A DNA stretch of 64,000 nt, from positions 70,281,312 to 70,345,311 of the forward strand of contig CM057826.1 in assembly GCA_030068075.1 (NCBI GenBank), given 5' to 3'. The stretch is from Paguma larvata (lineage: Eukaryota; Chordata; Mammalia; Carnivora; Viverridae). Numbering within the stretch: the first letter of the stretch is position 1; each line of letters opens with the position of its first letter. The translations under genes and the position numbers were made by a program. Below are positions 43,606-56,127 of this stretch, in pieces. The notes under the pieces were generated by a model. It was not told where the DNA came from. It did no database searches and saw nothing but the letters and a program-made list of their open reading frames with translations.

Positions 43606-46169
43606 TTTGTACAAATGTGGTGGCACAACAGGCAACCGACAAAATCACTGTGTCCTAGGAAGGCTTATTTGCAATTCACTGGTGGAAAAGAATCTAACTC
43701 ATTCAAGTACAATGAGTTCAAATATATATAAAGGCGTTACTGATACCCACACATGAATAGTATACAGATATAGATTTATGCATGATGCCTATTTTTGCCA
43801 CAGTCTTGAAAAGCAGACAATCACTGAGTGATAAAACTCACTGAACTGGTATAATTAATATACATGTTTAGAACCAAGAACACTATAACAGAAGGTGACT
43901 ATTTTCTCAAAGGGAGTTAAATAACTGTTTTTCATCTTTTAATTTTATTTTGACTACAATGACCTGATCTTTTGAAGCATTCAATTTTGTATCTCATTTC
44001 TCATTTATACATTCTTATCAGCTGCCAAGAATTTCCCAGTAAAAATGTAAACATTTGTGTTGCATTAACTTTCTTTGAATGTGGAAAATAATCATGGTTG
44101 TGACCACTATTACTTTGTACATTGTAGGCAAAATGCCCAAATTTCAACTCTATCTGTCGACTCAGTAATGTTGCAAATATTTTATCCCCAGAAGATATAC
44201 AAGGTTCCAAAAAAGAGGGATTGATTAATGAAAAACTCGTGTAATTTCATCAACATAAATGGCTTCAAAGGCATTTAATTATACTTTTCATTGCAAAATT
44301 TGCCTTCATTTCTCTTTGCCAATTCATTTTATATTCTGTTACAAAATTGTGACAACTAAAAGTAAGAGGTAAACAGACCACATAGACACAGTACACATAA
44401 AGAATGATTCCACCTTCACCAAAAAAGGCATTTCCTCAAGCTAAAGAGAGTCTTCAACAAACCTTTTTATATTTATAGTGTAATGACTCAAATATTATGG
44501 ACAATAAGCAAATATTTGTTGAAAAATTCATGGAAAGAATAATCAAGATAATTACTCTCACAATCCAGAGCCTACTTTAAACTCAGAAGTTATTCAATTT
44601 CTATTTTATTTACTAGTTAAAATATCTAAATAAATTTTATTGCAAGTATAAGTGCCTTTCCATTTACTAATGCATTTGCTCTTCATATCTACAGAAAATA
44701 AAATATATCATCTTCAGTTATCCTTTTATAATACCCCTGAATTATCCCCAATTTATTAAGGAGGTATCATGGCAGAACATAGAAAATTCTACAGTTTAGA
44801 TATTTGGCCAGAAAGCGTGAAATAAAGTAATGACACTTCATAAAGTTGACTAGTCATCCAAAACTCCAAAGTATAAAACCACTAATAAATTTATTATTTT
44901 TGAATTTCAAGTGGATTTTTTTTACTATTGACTTTGCTTTAGTCCTTCAATGATACACAATTCTTAATTAAACCTAATCCTAAAAATGGTATCAATTTCT
45001 TTTTATAAAGTTCTCCATAAATGCTGTTGGTTTAAGTATCTATTAGGAACTAATTCATGAGTGTTTTTTCTATTTGATAAAAAGATAAAAAGAAACTAAA
45101 TTCACAGAAGCCAAACATTCATTTTCCGACATTTTCAATTTGACTGTTTTAACTCAGTTTTTAAAAATTTTAGTTTTCTTCTTCCATATACCCAAAGTTT
45201 TTTTATACAATGTTTATTTTTGGATTTGATCATATTTATTATTTTACCTTAAAAAGATGGAAGTTTTGAATGAGATGTTTGTGATATTCACATCAATTGA
45301 TCGTGACGTGACGTACGTTTAAGATATGATATTGTATTTAAAATATATTTAAATAAAATGTCTCATTTTAGGAGAAATGGATGGTCCCGTTTTACAAAGT
45401 TTCACTAAACCTATATGCATAAAAGATTAGATACTAAAAATGGAAAAGAATTACCTTGATGTGTTTAGTTACATAGCTATGACAAATGCTATAGTATTTC
45501 TTTGTGCTCTTTTCCCTTTAATGATTTATAAATAAAATATAAGAATGTTGATGTAAAACATGATATGCTTTTCCATGTGTGCCTGTGAAAAATAAATATT
45601 TATTAATTATATAAATATTCAAACCTGAAAGGGGAGCTTAATAGTTAATTAAAGGTTTTTCCCATTACATGTCATAGCATATACCTTGCTTTTTTTTTGT
45701 TCAAGTCTCATTATCTTTCTATCTACCTACCTACTGCATAACGTTCAGATTTGTATTTGATGAAAAAAGTGAGAAGAGAGAGAAAGAGAAAGAAAGAATT
45801 CATAGCTCCTACAAAGTAACACATTGGAGAAAACAATGAGTTTGCAATGCCATGTGATATGTGGGTACAGAGGATTTTTGTAGATCTCAGATTTATTAGT
45901 GGAAATATAAAATCAAGGAAGAACCAAGAGGGCAAATTGTTCTTTCACCCCATCACTGCAATCTGGTATTTCCTTAAGGAGACAAAATCCCATAAACAAA
46001 TGAGGCAGGAGTTTAAGGAAAAAGATACTGAGATAAAAATCCTTGTAAATGCATTATTTGGCAATAAAATTTATATAATTATGAAAAAATTAGCAAAAGT
46101 ATAATGTATTTATGCAGTTAAAATAATTTTTCTATAAAATATACAGTGTGGCTTAAGAAAGTGTCCACA
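43606..46169. other. Unique AT-rich stretch
   Basis: No gene or named repeat recognised. A notable CpG cluster lies at 45301-45318 (listed separately). Confidence 0.55.
45301..45318. promoter_or_regulatory. CRE-like CpG cluster (TGACG twice)
   Basis: Four CpGs in 16 bp, TGACGTGACGTACG, contain two tandem TGACG half-sites of the cAMP-response-element type (the known CREB/ATF core is TGACGTCA). It stands alone in very AT-rich DNA. Regulatory function is only a guess. Confidence 0.2.
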
Positions 46170-46345
46170 ATATAAAGACTGGTCATTGTGGATTAAAACT
46201 CACTTGTATAACCTCACTTAATGTTAATTCATGGTTTAAAGGCTTTATCTCCAAATACATTCCCATTTCTAAGGTATTGAGGGGTAGGACTTCAACCTAT
46301 GATTTGTGGGAGACAAAATTCAGTCAGTCTACAATCTATACATAC
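46170..46345 (-). mobile_element. Antisense MLT1/MST-type LTR fragment
   Basis: TTTAAAGGCTTTATCTCCAAATAC, ATTGAGGGGTAGGACTTCAACC and TTTGTGGGAGACAAAATTCAG match the reverse 5' part of these LTRs. The remainder is missing or unreadable. Confidence 0.65.
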
Positions 46346-46467
46346 ATGTGTGATGATTTGAAAGGTTAGGCACTGGCTTCTTATTTTGAAGCATCTCATG
46401 GATTTACTTTCCCGCTAGTTCCAAGTCTTTCCATTTGGAAGCCCACTTGGATCCTGAGGCATAGTTT

Positions 46468-46508
46468 TTGTTGTTGTTGTTGTTGTGTTGTTGTTGTTGT
46501 TGTTGTTT
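46468..46508. repeat. (TTG)n trinucleotide repeat
   Basis: About twelve TTG/GTT units with one interruption, directly upstream of the T-rich end of the next SINE. Confidence 0.92.
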
Positions 46509-46512
46509 TATG

Positions 46513-46635
46513 ACTTTTTTTTTAAGGTTTTATTTTTATTTTTAAGGTATCTCTACACCCAACGTGGGGCTTGAAATTCCCAACCCTGAGATCAAGAGTT
46601 GCATTTTCCACCAACTTAGCCAGCCAGGTGCTCCG
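46513..46635 (-). mobile_element. Short, older CAN-SINE (SINEC_a-like)
   Basis: Reverse copy of the short subtype: TTTTATTTTTATTTTTAAGG, TCTCTACACCCAACGTGGGG, then CCAACCCTGAGATCAAGAG and the head complement AGCCAGCCAGGTGCTCC. It lacks the (GA)n tract of the feliform subtype. Confidence 0.88.
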
Positions 46636-47729
46636 ACATGTAGTTTTTAAAAGAGGCTTGGACGAATACCTGTGTGCCAATACCAAACCTGACACCATTA
46701 TTGTCAATTTTATGTTAACTTTAAAAAATGCTGATATCATGTAACATCTTGGCCCAATGCTTTAAGAAGGGAATTAAATAGGGAATACAGAAAAATATTC
46801 CAATCAGTGACTATGTCAACATTCCAAAAGTTTCATTCTCAGAGTTTGGCCAAGGGTCATTGCTCTTCTAGACATTCCATTGATAAATAACAACTGCTCT
46901 AATATCTGTACAGTTTCTAAAATAAAAATTAATCTTAAATATATAAAACAAGCCTTAAAATAGAGGATTAGAAAAAGATTCAAAAGAAATAAGAAATATT
47001 TAGATACTCTATACATAAGATTTTAAATGATTTTTATGTTGCCATTGTATACTTTCAAAATTTTCCATACAACAAATTACTGCTTTATTCAAAAATATTA
47101 ACATTTCAACAGCAAATTTTATGGAAATTATTTGTCTGTCTTTATGCCTGAGAATTAATCTCTCTTCCATACAAATCCCTTTACCATTAAAAAAATATTC
47201 TTCGGTACATCGTTTTCAAGTTAATATCTGGATCTATCTATCATTATTCTTTCCCTATCTGTATAAATAATAATCATAATCATAAGTAGCATCTGGCATT
47301 ATTTTTATATGGATACCATTGCCTTCCCCCAAATGAGTATTTACACTAACTTTCTACTATGCCTGAAAATCTGTTTTAAGGATTATTTTATGATTAAGAA
47401 ACATTATGAGGAAACATGGATGGAGTCAAGAATTAACAAAGTTTTTTTTTTTTCCCTAGAAAAATGCACATGAAAGCATGCATGTTTTGTGGAATCTGCA
47501 GGTCTACAGGGTTGTTTCTGCCACTCACCCTGTCGTCACTAAGTATTAATCACTCAGAAAACCTGAGCTGGATTTACTTCCTGTATTTACTGTTATGGCT
47601 ACAAGGGCAGATTCTGAGAAGGCACAACAGGGAGAAAGGTGAATTCACTGTATTGACAGTGCTTGAGAATTGATTTGGCAATCAGCAAGGTCTACTGTTT
47701 TTACCAAACAAGGGCCAGAAAACGGTGGC
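46636..47729. other. Unique AT-rich stretch
   Basis: Apart from a T run at 47443-47453, nothing recognisable. The ORF at 47464-47673 has no domain. Confidence 0.55.
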
Positions 47730-48265
47730 ATTGCCATGTTTTTAAAATACGTTTATAACTCCCCATTGCCTGTGTGATGAAGTAGGAACTCTTCGTTATG
47801 ACATACAAGTCAATATATATGGCTTCTGCTAATCTTTTCTGTCCATTTCCCATTGCTTTCCAATACTCATGCAACGTTCCAGTCTTAACCTATTCCTTTT
47901 CTGTATGTGTTCCATCCTTTTTCCAATTCCAGGTTTTGCACTCATAATTCTGTCCACAAACTCTGAGGATTCACAGAGTGAATGTTTTTAAGTTAGGTCA
48001 AAAGTGACCTGTTACATAAAGGTTTCCATGGCTCCTCCTATTCTGTCACAGTCAAGAACATCACCTTTGTGCATACACAAAGGACACTGTTCTTCTGTAG
48101 TGCTAACTATACTGTATTATAAATTTATGTATATAGCTCCCAATAATTACCTAAGTCCAAGGACCTTGTTTTATCATTTCCCTATCTCCAATGCCCAGCA
48201 CAGAGATGGCTATATTCCCTAAGTCTGGGGTCACTTCATAAATTTATGAAAGTAAATATATTTAA
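47730..48265 (+). mobile_element. LINE-2 3'-end remnant (ancient)
   Basis: Carries the L2 3' order: AACTCCCCATTGCC, ACATACAAGTCAATATATATGG, CTCATGCAACGTTCCAG, then TATAGCTCCCAATAATTACC, CCAAGGACCTTGTTTTATC and CAATGCCCAGCACAGAGATGG. Strongly diverged, non-coding. Confidence 0.65.
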
Positions 48266-48393
48266 AAACATCCCAAAATGACAACTAAGAGATGTCTAGC
48301 AAATAAGAATTTTAATGGAAGGACCACAATGGATAAACAGCGTCCTCGATAGCCCTTCCATGGATACAACGAATGTACAGGCACATGTGAAAC

Positions 48394-48560
48394 AAGAGTC
48401 CAACTCTTGATTTGGGCTCAGGTTGTGATGTCACGGTCAGGAGAAGGAACCTGAGTTGGCTCTGCACTGAGCATGGAGTCGAGTCTGCTGGAGATTTCTG
48501 TCTCCCTCCCTCTGCCTCTACCCCTTCCCTGCTCTGTCAAAATAAATGTTTTTTTTTAAA
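48394..48560 (+). mobile_element. Older CAN-SINE, 5'-truncated
   Basis: Starts AGAGTCCAACTCTTGATTTGG, inside the tRNA-like part, and has CTCTGCACTGAGCATGGAGTC, TCTCCCTCCCTCTGCC and tail AAAATAAATG. The carnivore-wide subtype rather than the feliform one. Confidence 0.85.
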
Positions 48561-51033
48561 CATCACTAAGTTCATCAATTTATCAATGGATACACAGTAT
48601 TAAAAGATTTAAATGTTACTATCAAAAACAAAATGCAAGAGGAGAGTGTCCAAGTGCAGAGCTTTTACATGCATTCTAAGTTCTGGGCTTAACATGTAAG
48701 AAATGTTTTACATAGCCTTATAGTAATCACATATCAAAAATCTGTATTAGATATCCAAAAGGAATTAAAGCATACCAATACAATAAATGATCAAATCAGA
48801 AAAGAATAGCACAAGAGAGAAAGAAACAAAGTACAAAACACCCAGGAAACCATAAATAGAAAGAGTAAACCCCTATCAATGATTTTTAATTGTAAAAGAA
48901 CTAAACTCTCCAATAAAAGACAGTGGCAAAATGGATAAAAAGCAGGAATCAACTATATTCTATGCATAAGAGACCAATTTTAGCCTACAGGATACAAACA
49001 AATTTCAAGTGAAGGCATGAGAAAACATATTCCATCATGCAAACAGAAATCAAAAGAAAGCATGGGTAGATATAGTAGAAAAAAATAGGCTTTAAGCTAA
49101 AGACTGTAACAAGAGACAAAGAAGGTTATTATATAATTCTAAAGGGGTCAATTCAGCCAGAAAATATAGTAATAGTAAATATTTATGCATCCAGCATCAG
49201 AACACCTAAATACATAAAGCTAATGTTAGCAGATCTAGAGGGAAGAACATAAATAGCAATAATTATAGGTATTTATATATACCTGTATCTATCCCATCTA
49301 TCATATTGGATAGATCACTTTTTCAACAATGGATAGATCAGTCAGAAAATTAATCAAGAAGCAATGGAGTTAAAGTAATTTTAAGAGGAAAAAATATATA
49401 TCAAACATCCTAACTTTATCTGAGAGAGGTAGAAAATAATAAAGGAATGAAGAAAATCATAAAGATCAGACTGCAATTCGCCAAAAACAACATAAAATAT
49501 TAAGATTTATTTTTTTGAAAATATAATTAAAATAAGAAACTTTAGACTTACCAAGAAAAAAAAGACTAAAATTATAAATGAGAGAGGAGACATTACAACT
49601 ACAACTACAGAAATACAAGGTTCATAAGAAACTTCAATGAACGATTTTATGTCTCAAAATTGGGTAACTTAGGGGAATTGCATACATTCCTACAAATGTA
49701 CAACCAAGCAAGACTGACTGGAAAAAAAAAAAAAAAAAGAACATCTGAACAGACCAAAAACAAGTGAAGATACTAAATCAGTAAATGAAAACCTCCTAAC
49801 AAAGACAAGCCCATGACTTGATGACTTCATTAGTGAATTCTACCAAATAGCCAAAGAACTAATACTTATCATTTCAAAATCAGGGAGTAAGAAGAAACTT
49901 CCAAACTCCTTTTATGAGGCAGCATTATCCTGATACCAAATCCAGATAAGGATACAGCAAGAAATGGAAGCCAAAGCCCAATGTGCCAGGTGGACATCAA
50001 TGTAAAATCCTCAACAAAATAACAGCAACCCAATTTCAACAGTACATGAAAAGGACGATCTACCATGATCAAATGGGATTGATTCCAGAGATGCAAGGAT
50101 GGTTCAACATTTGAAAATCAATCAATGTGACACATCACAGTACAAAATGGAGGGTGATAATTATATAATCATCTAAATAGATGCAAAAAATATTTGACAA
50201 AACAACATCCTTTCATGTTAGAAAAAAAAAACTCTCAAAGTGACTATAGAAGGAACATATACCAACTTATTAAAACCACATATGACAAATCCATCATACT
50301 CAACAGTAAAAGGCTGAAAACTTTTCTACTAAGATCGGTAAAAAAACAAGGATGCCCACTCTTACAAATTTTAACCAGTGTAGTACTAGCAGTCCTAGGC
50401 AGAACAAGTAGGCAAGAACTAGAAATAAAAGGCAACAAACACACAAAGGAAGAAATAAAATTATCTGTTTGAACATGATAGGATCTCTTATGTAGAATCC
50501 TAAAAAATCCACTTAAAACCAGGAATAATAAATAAATTCAGTCAAGTTACAATATACAAAAATCAACCTACAAAAATCGGTCACATTTCTATACACTAAC
50601 AAAGAACTATCAAAAAACTGTAAACAATTCCATTTATAAAGACTTTGGGGGAAAAAAAAAAACTTTGGAATAAGTTTAACCAAGAAAATTAAATACCTTC
50701 ACACTGAAAACTATAAAATATTGATGAAGGAAATTGCAGATGACATATATAATGGAATTATAACCTCTTTTCTGCAGTTTAAAGAGTATTGTCCAAATGC
50801 CCAAGCTACCCAAAGCAATCTACATATTCAATGCAATCTCTATAAGCAGTCCAATGTCATTTTTCACAGAACTATTTGTGCTATTTCAAAAGCATCTGAA
50901 AATGTATATGAAACACCACAAGACCCTGGATACCCAAAGCAAGCTTGGGAAAGAACACAGCTGGGGGCATCACACTTCCTGATTTCAAACTCTTTTAAAA
51001 AGCAATAGTAATCAAAGCATTACGATATTAAGT

Positions 51034-51438
51034 TGTGGAGTTATTTTTAGAGAGTGTATTGTAAGCCCTGGGAAAGCGAATGGGGTAACTGCAGAAACAT
51101 CAGCGATGTTCTGGTCTCAAGGCAGTAGCACTATGAGAACAGAGCCCCATGGTCTCCCAGGAGCCCTTTAGAGAACAGACCCACGGGAATTGCCTTGCAG
51201 GCTTGGAAACTGTGCATCTTCCCTGCATGCTCACATGTAAACACCAGATGTGTTTGGTCTATGTGTGGAGGCTCTTTGTGCTTTCCTCCCATGCTTTAAC
51301 ATTCTTTGATGTTTACACCTGGTGGACATGAAATATAGACTGTGCAGTTTGCTGCTGCTGTTTTACTGCAGAGGCGGTCCTGTATGCCAGCTCAGTCTTA
51401 ATGCCTGAGAAATTTTTCTTTAGTGCACAACTACAACA
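51034..51438 (+). mobile_element. LTR-like 405-bp insertion in L1
   Basis: L1 sequence is interrupted after ...ATCAAAGCATTACGATATT and resumes at CACTGGGACAGAATAGAGGG. The insert is GC-richer, starts TGTGGAG and ends CTACAACA (TG...CA ends like an LTR). It has an AATATA where an AATAAA signal might stand, followed by GACTGTGCAG. I found no clear target-site duplication. A decayed solo ERV LTR is the likeliest reading; the family is unknown. The ORF at 51149-51331 is inside it and is not a gene. Confidence 0.5.
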
Positions 51439-52402
51439 GGTCACTGGGACAGAATAGAGGGCCCAGAAAGAAGCCTATGCATATACAATTAGTTATTTTT
51501 GACAAAGGAGTCAAGAATGTATCTTGGGGGAAGGACAGTATCTTCAAGCGGTGGTGCTGGGAAAACTGAATATCCAGACGCAAAAAATGAAACTAGAGTT
51601 TTGTCTTACGCTGTATGAAAATCAACTCAATATAGATTAAAAAGGACTTGAATGTAAGACCTGAAACTCCTCCAAGAAAATATAAAGTATAAGCTCTATA
51701 GCAATGGTCTTGGCAATGATTTTTTTGGAGGTGTCATCAAAGTAAAGTCAACAAAAACAAAAGTAAACAGGAGGAAATACATTCACCTCAAATGCTTCTG
51801 CACAGAAAAGGAAATCATCAAACAATTAAAGGCAACCTATGGAATAGAAGAACGTATTTGCAAACCAATAAGGGATTAACATCCAAAATATACAACAAAC
51901 TTTTTTAATCTAAATAAAAGGAAAAATACACAAATAACCCAAATTAAAAAATGGCAAAGGACCTAAACAGACACATTTCCAAAGAAGACATACAAATGGC
52001 CAACAAGCACCTTAAAGTGTTTGATATTATTTATCATCAGAGAAATGCAATTCAAATCCACAAAGAGATACCACATCCTACCTGTTAGGATCTCTACTGT
52101 CAAACAGAGAAGAGATAACAAATGCCAGTGAGGATGTGGAGCAAAGAGAACCCTTAGACACTATTGGTGGGAATGTCAACTCCATGGAAACGCTATGGAG
52201 TTTCCTAAAGAAATTAGAAACCCAAGGACCATATGATCCGGCAAGCTCGCTCTGAGGATTTATTCAAAGGAAACAAACACATTAACTCTAAGAGAGGTCT
52301 GTTCTCCCATGCTCACTACAACTTTGTTCACAAGAATCAAGGTATGGAAACAATCTAATGTCTGCCAACAGATGGATGTTGAAATGGATGGATGAAAATG
52401 TG

Positions 52403-52431
52403 ACACACACACGCGCGCACACACACACGTG
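52403..52431. repeat. (CA)n with CGCGCG core
   Basis: CACACACACGCGCGCACACACACACGTG inside the L1 3' part, at the position where carnivore L1s often carry TATATACACA. Alternating purine-pyrimidine throughout. Confidence 0.88.
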
Positions 52432-52573
52432 ATGCGTATGCAGAGTGAAATATTATTAGCCTTAAAAAGAAGGAAAAACTGTCATTTGCAACAACATGGG
52501 AAACTGGTGCGTATTATGCTAAGTGAAATAAGCCAGACAGAAAAATGACAAATACTGCATGCAGGCACTCACA

Positions 52574-52885
52574 CAACTGGCCCTTCAATAACATGGGTTT
52601 TAACTGCACAGATTCACTCACATGCAGATTTTTTATAAATACCATAAGTGTATTATCTCTTATAATTTTCTTAATTTTTCTCTAGCTTATTCTCTTCTAA
52701 GAATACAGTATGTTACATATAACATGCAAAATACATGTTAATCAACTTTTCATTCTGTTGGTCAGGCTTTTGCTCAACACTAGGCTAATAGTAATTAAGT
52801 GTGGGGGCAATTAAAATTTCTACGTGAATTTTTGACCGTGCAGGGCTTGGTACCGCTAGGCCCTGAATAGTTCAAGGGTCAACTG
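52574..52885. mobile_element. Tigger-derived MITE (TcMar), 312 bp
   Basis: Terminal inverted repeats: CAACTGGCCCTTCAATAACATGGG at the left pairs with ATAGTTCAAGGGTCAACTG at the right. TA follows the right end; the left TA appears mutated (CA). The interior contains TTTCTCTAGCTTATTCTCTTC and ACATATAACATGCAAAAT, the same 3'-half text as in the Tigger copy ending at 23405. It is an internally deleted, non-autonomous element with no transposase, placed inside the L1 3' UTR. Confidence 0.88.
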
Positions 52886-53120
52886 TACCTAGAAACTAAA
52901 CAACAATGCAAACGTTAGAAACAGTGTAGAATGATTTCTTCCAGGAGTTCCTTGGTGGTGGAAATAGAATCTACTAAAAGGATACAAAATTTCAGTTATA
53001 AGATTAATACACTCTGAGGATCTAATGCATATTATGAGGAGTACAGATGCTGATGCTGTATTCTATGAATGAAATTTCTAAGGAGGTAGAAGTATTCTCA
53101 TCATAAAGAAAGGTAAAAAG

Positions 53121-53439
53121 GATTTTAAAGAAAAGTAATATAAAGAAGAATTTTTCAAACTTTGGTCACTGTGGGAAGTTGCAGTTCCTCATCAAGGAAT
53201 CAAGCAGGCACCTTCTTGTGACTTGTTAGGAACTGAAATAAGAAGAAAGAGTTCCAAACCTGATTCATTTCACAGAATGAGGCCTCTGTCCTTCTTCATT
53301 AACTGCCTCTTTTTCTCCTGTGAAACTCAAGTACTTTTCTCTAAATCACAAAAGAATAGAGTGAAAATGAGAAAGTAAACTTTGCTCTGGACATGTGCTT
53401 CTGTGCCATTAACCCTCTGGTTTTCGTAAACCGTGCTCA
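53121..53439. other. Unique stretch after the L1 tail
   Basis: No recognised repeat or gene. Confidence 0.55.
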
Positions 53440-53515
53440 TTCAGTTATCTGTTTTCCCATGTTCATTGCAGCTTTGTTCCCAATAGTCAAGATATGGAAA
53501 CAATCTAATATCTTG
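53440..53515 (+). mobile_element. Short L1 3'-region fragment
   Basis: CCCATGTTCATTGCAGCTTTGTTCCCAATAGTCAAGATATGGAAACAATCTAAT follows L1 3' ORF2 wording and repeats the 52309-52360 segment of the L1 just upstream. It may be a separate insertion or a local duplication. Confidence 0.65.
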
Positions 53516-53711
53516 TCAGCATAACCTCCCACCGCCATCAAAAAAGGATTTCATAAGTAAATGAGTATCATTTAACTTAACAAATCACAACTCTAGCATT
53601 AAAAAAAAAAAATGATTGAATGTCCAGAAATTTCAAGAAATGGTTAATGTTGTACGGGTTAAATATATTTATACGGATTATGACTTCAAAAGAAAAATGT
53701 ATGTTTTTAAT

Positions 53712-53738
53712 TTTTTAACCTTTTTTTGGAGGGAGAGA

Positions 53739-53789
<51 letters not shown>

Positions 53790-53969
53790 GGAGAGAGCGC
53801 GAGCATGAGCAGGGGGAGGGACAGAGAGAGGGATACACAGAATCTGAAGCAGGCTTCAGACTCTGAGCTGTCAGCACAGAGCCAAACACGGGGCTTGAAC
53901 TGACAGACTGCGAGATCATGACTCAAGCCAAAGTCGAGCGCTTAACCGACTGAGCCACCCAGGTTCCCC
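53712..53969 (-). mobile_element. CAN-SINE with expanded (GA)n tract
   Basis: Reverse copy with T-rich start, a long (GA)n/(GGGA)n tract at 53731-53798, then GCACAGAGCCAAACACGGGG and head complement GAGCCACCCAGGTTCCCC. The tract is much longer than in the other copies here. Three ORFs on both strands are its translation and are spurious. Confidence 0.95.
53731..53798. repeat. (GA)n/(GGGA)n microsatellite within SINE
   Basis: Nearly pure purine strand of about 68 bp, a candidate for triplex DNA and length polymorphism. Confidence 0.95.
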
Positions 53970-56127
53970 AACATAAAAATAGTTCTTAAAATTGTTTTAG
54001 AAGACAGGGAAACTGTTAAAATATTTTTAAACAGAGTATTCGACTGAAAAAAAAATTTTTTAATTCTCGCATTTTAAATTTTATTCAAAATTTAATCACT
54101 GTTACTGAAAAAAAAATACCATGTTTCATTCAGATGATTACATAAGTTAGTAAATAAAACAATGAAAATGTATTATCAAGACTGGATACCATGATATACT
54201 TTCTAAAACAAAAATCTGTCTCATAAAATAGAAAAGAAGATTCTGCTAAATTTTACGGGAAAAAAAATCCTTTGCTTTGAAACAAATCAAATCTCTCAGT
54301 GTAAAGAGAGCTAGTCTATGCCAACTAAATATGTAAGCTGTCATTTCAGTCTTAAATCCCTAATGGAAACAATCAAGAACAGATTTAATTTTTGCTGATT
54401 TCCAAATAATAGTATCAAACCCAGAAGTCTGTATCAGAAATTTGGGGTTAGATTATCTTTGAACATATATTCTTCTGAATTTGATAGGAAAATCAGAACA
54501 AAGTGTCTTTAAGTCATTAAAAACAACATCACATAGTCTTATATTACCTTCCTATACAATAATGATACACTATTAATAACCAGGCAGTCAGGGACAGAAG
54601 TTTTTAGTGTTTAATAAAATCAAATCATTCTAATAGCTTATATGCAAACATAAAATATTTTAAGAGTAACTGCATCTGGCACTCAACTATCTTCTTCAGA
54701 TCGCTTAACAAAATTTATATTCTAAACAATCAACCCATCATCAGAAAATCTTTTTGATATTAAAGGATGTATTATTTTCTTCTTGGAAGCTTATCATTTA
54801 CCTACCAATTAAATCACTTTGTTGAGGTTTAATTGTTTTAGGAGATCTAGGATTCAAATCCAGATTTCTTTAAAATAGAAGTTATATCTGAGTGCGAAGG
54901 ATTGTTTTTTATGTGGAATAAAATTTGAGGCAAATAATTGGCAAATAGATTAATTACTCTCTGTGTCTACTTTCTTAAAATGTTTCAACTCTTTCCTACA
55001 TGCAGACAATTCTAGAAATTCAAAATGAGGTAAAGCTAGATAAACTGCTAAATTTTAATTCAGAGCCTACAATTTACAAAAAATCAAGGGAAGAATGATC
55101 TCTATATAGAATATGAGTACATCAAGGACTTACGACAATACGAATTCTAAAATAATAAAGATGTAATAGGGTTGTACTTGATGTACAAGGAACAGAGACT
55201 GCTGACAAAAACTGGGGGATTTTAAACATATTTTGGCTTTCTCACATAGATCAATATAGAAATGGGTCCTAAATTCTTTAAAACTAGATACATTTGATAC
55301 TGGTCAAAGAAGAGATCTTTTTTTGTAGCCCGTGAGTTATATAAAAAAGGAAGGTAGGCAAAGATTATATATACAGTTTATTTACAAATAATGCGAACCC
55401 CTCTTTGATTTCAAAGAATGCTGAGATCTGAAGCATCTGTGATCCTGGAGACTGATGTCAGGATCACCAAGAATAGTGTCAAGTTTAGGCAAAAAGTTTC
55501 AGGAATTCACTTCTGGATACTACAGAAATCTAATACAAATTAACACAAGAAAAAAACGAGTGGAATTTCTTACAAGAAACGAGGAAAGACTAAATGTTAA
55601 TATCCCTTAGCTGCACTAAACACTCTCGTTAGGTTTCCTCAAAGTCATTAAGTTTATATGCTAGTCTTACCTTTCAGACCTTAGATGAGTTATCTCTTCC
55701 AAAACAAGTATTTTCAGAATATTTAAATTACTCTATAATTGTCATTAAATACCTGTATATACATCCTGAATGGTTCATGCTTTTTAAAATAATGTTTTTA
55801 CTAGAAAATTTACATATTAATGATTGAAAGTTGCATATAGTATAAAGACAAAAAATAAACTTCTCCCTCATCTTGCCATCCCCCAAATATACTCCATATT
55901 GGAAACAACCATGTTTGAAACATCCATCTATCCAAAAGAGGCAAAGCTGGTTATTTTTTCCCATCATCCTTTATTATTTACCCAAACAGGATATTTATGA
56001 AACTATTCAATCAAAACTCAATGGTGTAGATATTGAGAAAAGATTACCTTTGTGTTGAACATTTTCCTATAGGGTCATCTTGAAATACTCTAACCGCTAG
56101 GTCTGTATTTTTCCTTCCCCCTTTGTC
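53970..56127. other. 2-kb AT-rich unique stretch
   Basis: No gene or named repeat. ORFs at 55728-55967 and 55873-56058 lack domains. Confidence 0.55.

Larger units (their letters stand above)
48780..53120 (+). mobile_element. Second old plus-strand LINE-1, twice invaded
   Basis: Starts within the ORF2 endonuclease part (48780-49390; for example CACCTAAATACATAAAGCTAATG near 49203), then has a gap. RT sequence follows from 49550 to 51000, and the C-terminal part and 3' UTR to about 53120 (GGTATGGAAACAATCTAATG near 52341; TTTCAGTTATAAGATTAATAC near 52990). The RT catalytic FADD site is ruined: near 50464 the text is CTGTTTGAACATGATA, with the codons for the two aspartates lost. A 405-bp LTR-like segment (51034-51438) and a 312-bp Tigger MITE (52574-52885) are inserted. 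Stops and frameshifts throughout. Confidence 0.85.
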
